Shown in pieces: positions 61,497-64,000 of a DNA stretch of 64,000 bases (positions within the stretch are counted from its first letter, which is position 1; the number at the start of each line of letters is the position of its first letter). This DNA is from Thunnus maccoyii (taxonomy: Eukaryota > Chordata > Actinopteri > Scombriformes > Scombridae), in assembly GCF_910596095.1 (NCBI RefSeq), contig NC_056540.1, forward strand, positions 15,650,501 through 15,714,500, given 5' to 3'. The position numbers were made by a program, and so were the translations under genes. The notes beneath the pieces were generated by a model. The model was given only the letters and a program-made list of their open reading frames with translations. It had not been told where the DNA came from and made no database searches.

Positions 61497-62039
61497 TTTC
61501 CGTCTGGATAAAAGTAAAGAAATCAATATCTATGTTATCATTGATAGCGGTACTGAGACTATATGTATGTAATTTAATTGTTTTGGTTTTTTTTTTTCTT
61601 ATTTGACTTGTGGGGTCTCCTGCTTAGTCATGACAGTGAGAATAAATTGCCTCTTAACATTAATCGGGTTAGGATTGCTCATGCATCCACACATCACACA
61701 GTGACTTTAAATATGAATAATATTTCCTTTAAATCCATAGTCACAGACATTTTAAACATTGAACCAAGCAAATGCATTTGTTTTTAAATCGTAGTTTCAA
61801 CCATAATATTTAGAAAGCTTTGTTTTATGCTTTTTTTTTCTCTGCTTCCTCCTGTGTATGTTGTGTTATCTAAACATTCTGCTATGTCGGTAACATCTCA
61901 ATCTAAAGAGACTATAGAAGCTAAATAAAATCATAAACAAGTGTAAAATGTAATAAAACTTGTGCAAAATAAGGTTATTTTTAAACAAAACAAAATATAA
62001 CCAATACACAGCACATACACACAAAAAACGTGCACTAAC

Positions 62040-62085
62040 CTTGGTGTCAGATGAATTTTCCGGTTGAATCACTTTACTTGATATA
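62040..62085 (-). other. Candidate tlr1 5' non-coding exon end
   Basis: On the minus strand CATCTGACACCAAG is followed by the donor GTTAGTGCACG, with the border at 62040. It pairs with the acceptor at 61504 to give a 536-nt intron in the 5' UTR. The upstream end is not defined. Confidence 0.45.
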
Positions 62086-64000
62086 TTGTTGTTGATTTAG
62101 TTAGTTGGTAGGCTGCAGTCCATCATATTTTAATAGCTTTTAGTTGTACAGTCTCATTAGCAGCTGAAGTTGTCTACGCTCTGTAAATCCATGAAAAAGT
62201 TTTTAAAAATCCAGATTATTAAGAGAGTCGGAAGTGGTTTTCTTTGGTTTCTCAAATGCAGACTCCAGTGATTTTACAGTAAATAATGCTGAGAGGAAAC
62301 AGAAGGCAAATCTCAGACTGTTTATTGTATGCACATCCTCTTTTCACTTCCCTTTAATGAACTGTGCAGAGCTTGTTACTAACGGAAACTGTTGATTATG
62401 CCTTATGATTAGGTACTTGTTGCATAATTTTATACCAGTATGAAGGCACATTAAAAATATTTTAGTCTATTTTAAATTAAGTTTTCCAATCTTAAATGAA
62501 CAAATTAACAACCATAGGGTTATTTTTATACTGTGTTTAAAAGATGTCCATCTTCTGTTCAAAAGGACAATTTGTTTCATCTACTCAAAGAAACAGGCAA
62601 CAGATGTATTCATATCAGTGCTTATAAACCTATGATCTAATAACTATGTAATGTCTGTAATATGTCTGACTGTTGTAAGGTTGCTTTGAGTTTCCTGAAT
62701 GACAGTCGACATGCAGTTCAGTGTTTTGGAGTTGTCGTTTCTGTAGTATCACAGTGTCCACATTGAGGTCAGTCTGGGTGGTGGATGACCATTTCCCATC
62801 TCAAATTACTGTATCCTGGGCAACAATGCTGTTTACTCTAGACAGCTATACACACTGCCTTAATGAAGGAGGATGACAAAGGGGCTTTTTGATGGGCTCT
62901 GGCCTTTTTATCATGATAGGAAGGCTTAATCAAAGACAACCGTGTGTTCAGAGAAATGGACAGTCACACACACACCTCCCAGCAATGTTTTTAGTCTAGC
63001 AGCACTGTTGTTTTCTTGAGTCAGTGACAGGAAAGTGGAGCTAAATTGAATAAGATCATATGAGCTGGTGTCATTGTTCTCGCCTTTCATGGTTTGATCA
63101 AATTTTGGGAGAGCCCTGCGGACGTGCTCAGCACCTTCTGACGATAAGATGACAGAGAACAGCATCATGCTGCAAAAACCGTGTTGTCCATCCTGTCAAT
63201 AAATGTGCCGGATATATGTTGAACATGTGAATTCATATAGGACAAATGGAATGAATTAGTTTGAATGAAATGTAAAACTCTTTTTCTTTTTAACACATCC
63301 ACTTCAGGTGGAAAAGATTTAATGAAAATCTTTGTGTGGTGTGTGTTGGAAACAGATAGACAGAAATGTGAACTACGTCTTAGTCATGGAACGTAAGATC
63401 ATAGTACAGGCTAATAATTGACATGAGAACCTTCTTTACAGCAATCAACAGCATGTTTAGTGCACTGTGTGAGCGTGTGTGTCTTCACAGGAATCACTAA
63501 GTCATAGTAAGTGTTGGTTCTCTCTCTTAAAAGGTTTTTTTTTGGTGACACAATAGGAGGAGGAGGAAGTGTTTTTGGAATAGGTAAAAACTTCTCAGAG
63601 GTATATAATACAAGAGTGCGCAGATATGAGTCAACCTTTGTATGTGTGAACATTATGTGGTAGGGAGGGGCTGAGTGGGAACACAGTGCACCGAAGGAAA
63701 GAAAGAGAAATCTGACCAGGTTACCTCAGATGGACATCAGATGGATACTGCAGCACCACACAGCTTCAAATGTTCCTCTCTCCTGGCTGTGATACTTTCC
63801 CCTCTATCCTCCTGCACCATGGATCTCTTGTTCCTCACAAGAGTTATGATATTTCGCAGAGCATTTGTTCCGTCTGAGGCCACCTGCTCCCTTGAAGTGG
63901 ATTTTTGAAACAAGGTAAACTCCTTCAGCATGCTGAACCATCCTCTTCCTACACTTCAGTGCCTTTTACTTTCCCTTCTGTTGTTGGCATGTGGTTGGAA
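62086..64000. other. Upstream flank of tlr1, no gene recognised
   Basis: AT-rich sequence with short open frames on both strands. Frames at 63675-63908 (plus) and 63737-63931 (minus) overlap each other and match nothing I recognise. GGAGGAGGAGGAAGTG-like purine boxes near 63557 and AGAGGAAACAGAAG near 62293 are the kind of motif bound by Ets/PU.1 factors, but this is weak. The region probably holds the tlr1 promoter and intergenic spacer. Confidence 0.35.

Noticed and set aside
63675-63931. Overlapping plus and minus frames of 77 and 64 residues at the right edge
   Set aside because: No recognised protein, no supporting splice sites, and each strand explains the other as a shadow.

Overview
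The window is nuclear DNA of a bony fish, probably a percomorph-like teleost. Three things show this: short exons with GT-AG introns, vertebrate proteins close to their human counterparts, and interspersed repeats plus dense CA/GT, GA and CTAT microsatellites typical of teleost genomes. There is no bacterial or viral organisation and no operon. Seven protein-coding genes can be supported. I rebuilt the multi-exon ones exon by exon, and every junction keeps the reading frame.

Layout, left to right: (1) 91-4750, minus strand: six 5' coding exons of a slingshot-type cofilin phosphatase, closest to SSH3; the phosphatase domain lies off the left edge. (2) 8115-10904, plus strand: grhpr, nine exons, 328 residues, complete. 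(3) 11832-13877, minus strand: zbtb5, one coding exon, convergent with grhpr. (4) 15754-17666, minus strand: tomm5, two exons, 51 residues, with an intron largely filled by two DNA-transposon-like elements. (5) 18.8-42.4 kb, plus strand: frmpd1, a GC-rich 5' non-coding exon, a long first intron and 15 coding exons (1704 residues). (6) 47263-48198, minus strand: slc25a51, the mitochondrial NAD carrier, with an intact single-exon CDS. (7) 51578-58323, plus strand: ints10, 17 constitutive exons plus one candidate cassette exon. (8) 59100-61496, minus strand: a complete Toll-like receptor of the TLR1/6/10 type, tail-to-tail with ints10.

The genes do not form one pathway. Grhpr, zbtb5, tomm5, frmpd1 and slc25a51 are the teleost remnant of the block on human 9p13. 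Polr1e and fbxo10 (between zbtb5 and tomm5) and trmt10b, exosc3 and dcaf10 (between frmpd1 and slc25a51) are not seen here. Ssh3, ints10 and tlr1 lie on other human chromosomes, so the window spans at least two synteny breakpoints.

I found no new gene system, CRISPR array or retroviral element. The most interesting signals are small: an in-frame 69-nt candidate cassette exon near the end of ints10, a GC-AG intron in ints10, and a frmpd1 PDZ exon pinned between two long microsatellites, one of which sits where the polypyrimidine tract should be.
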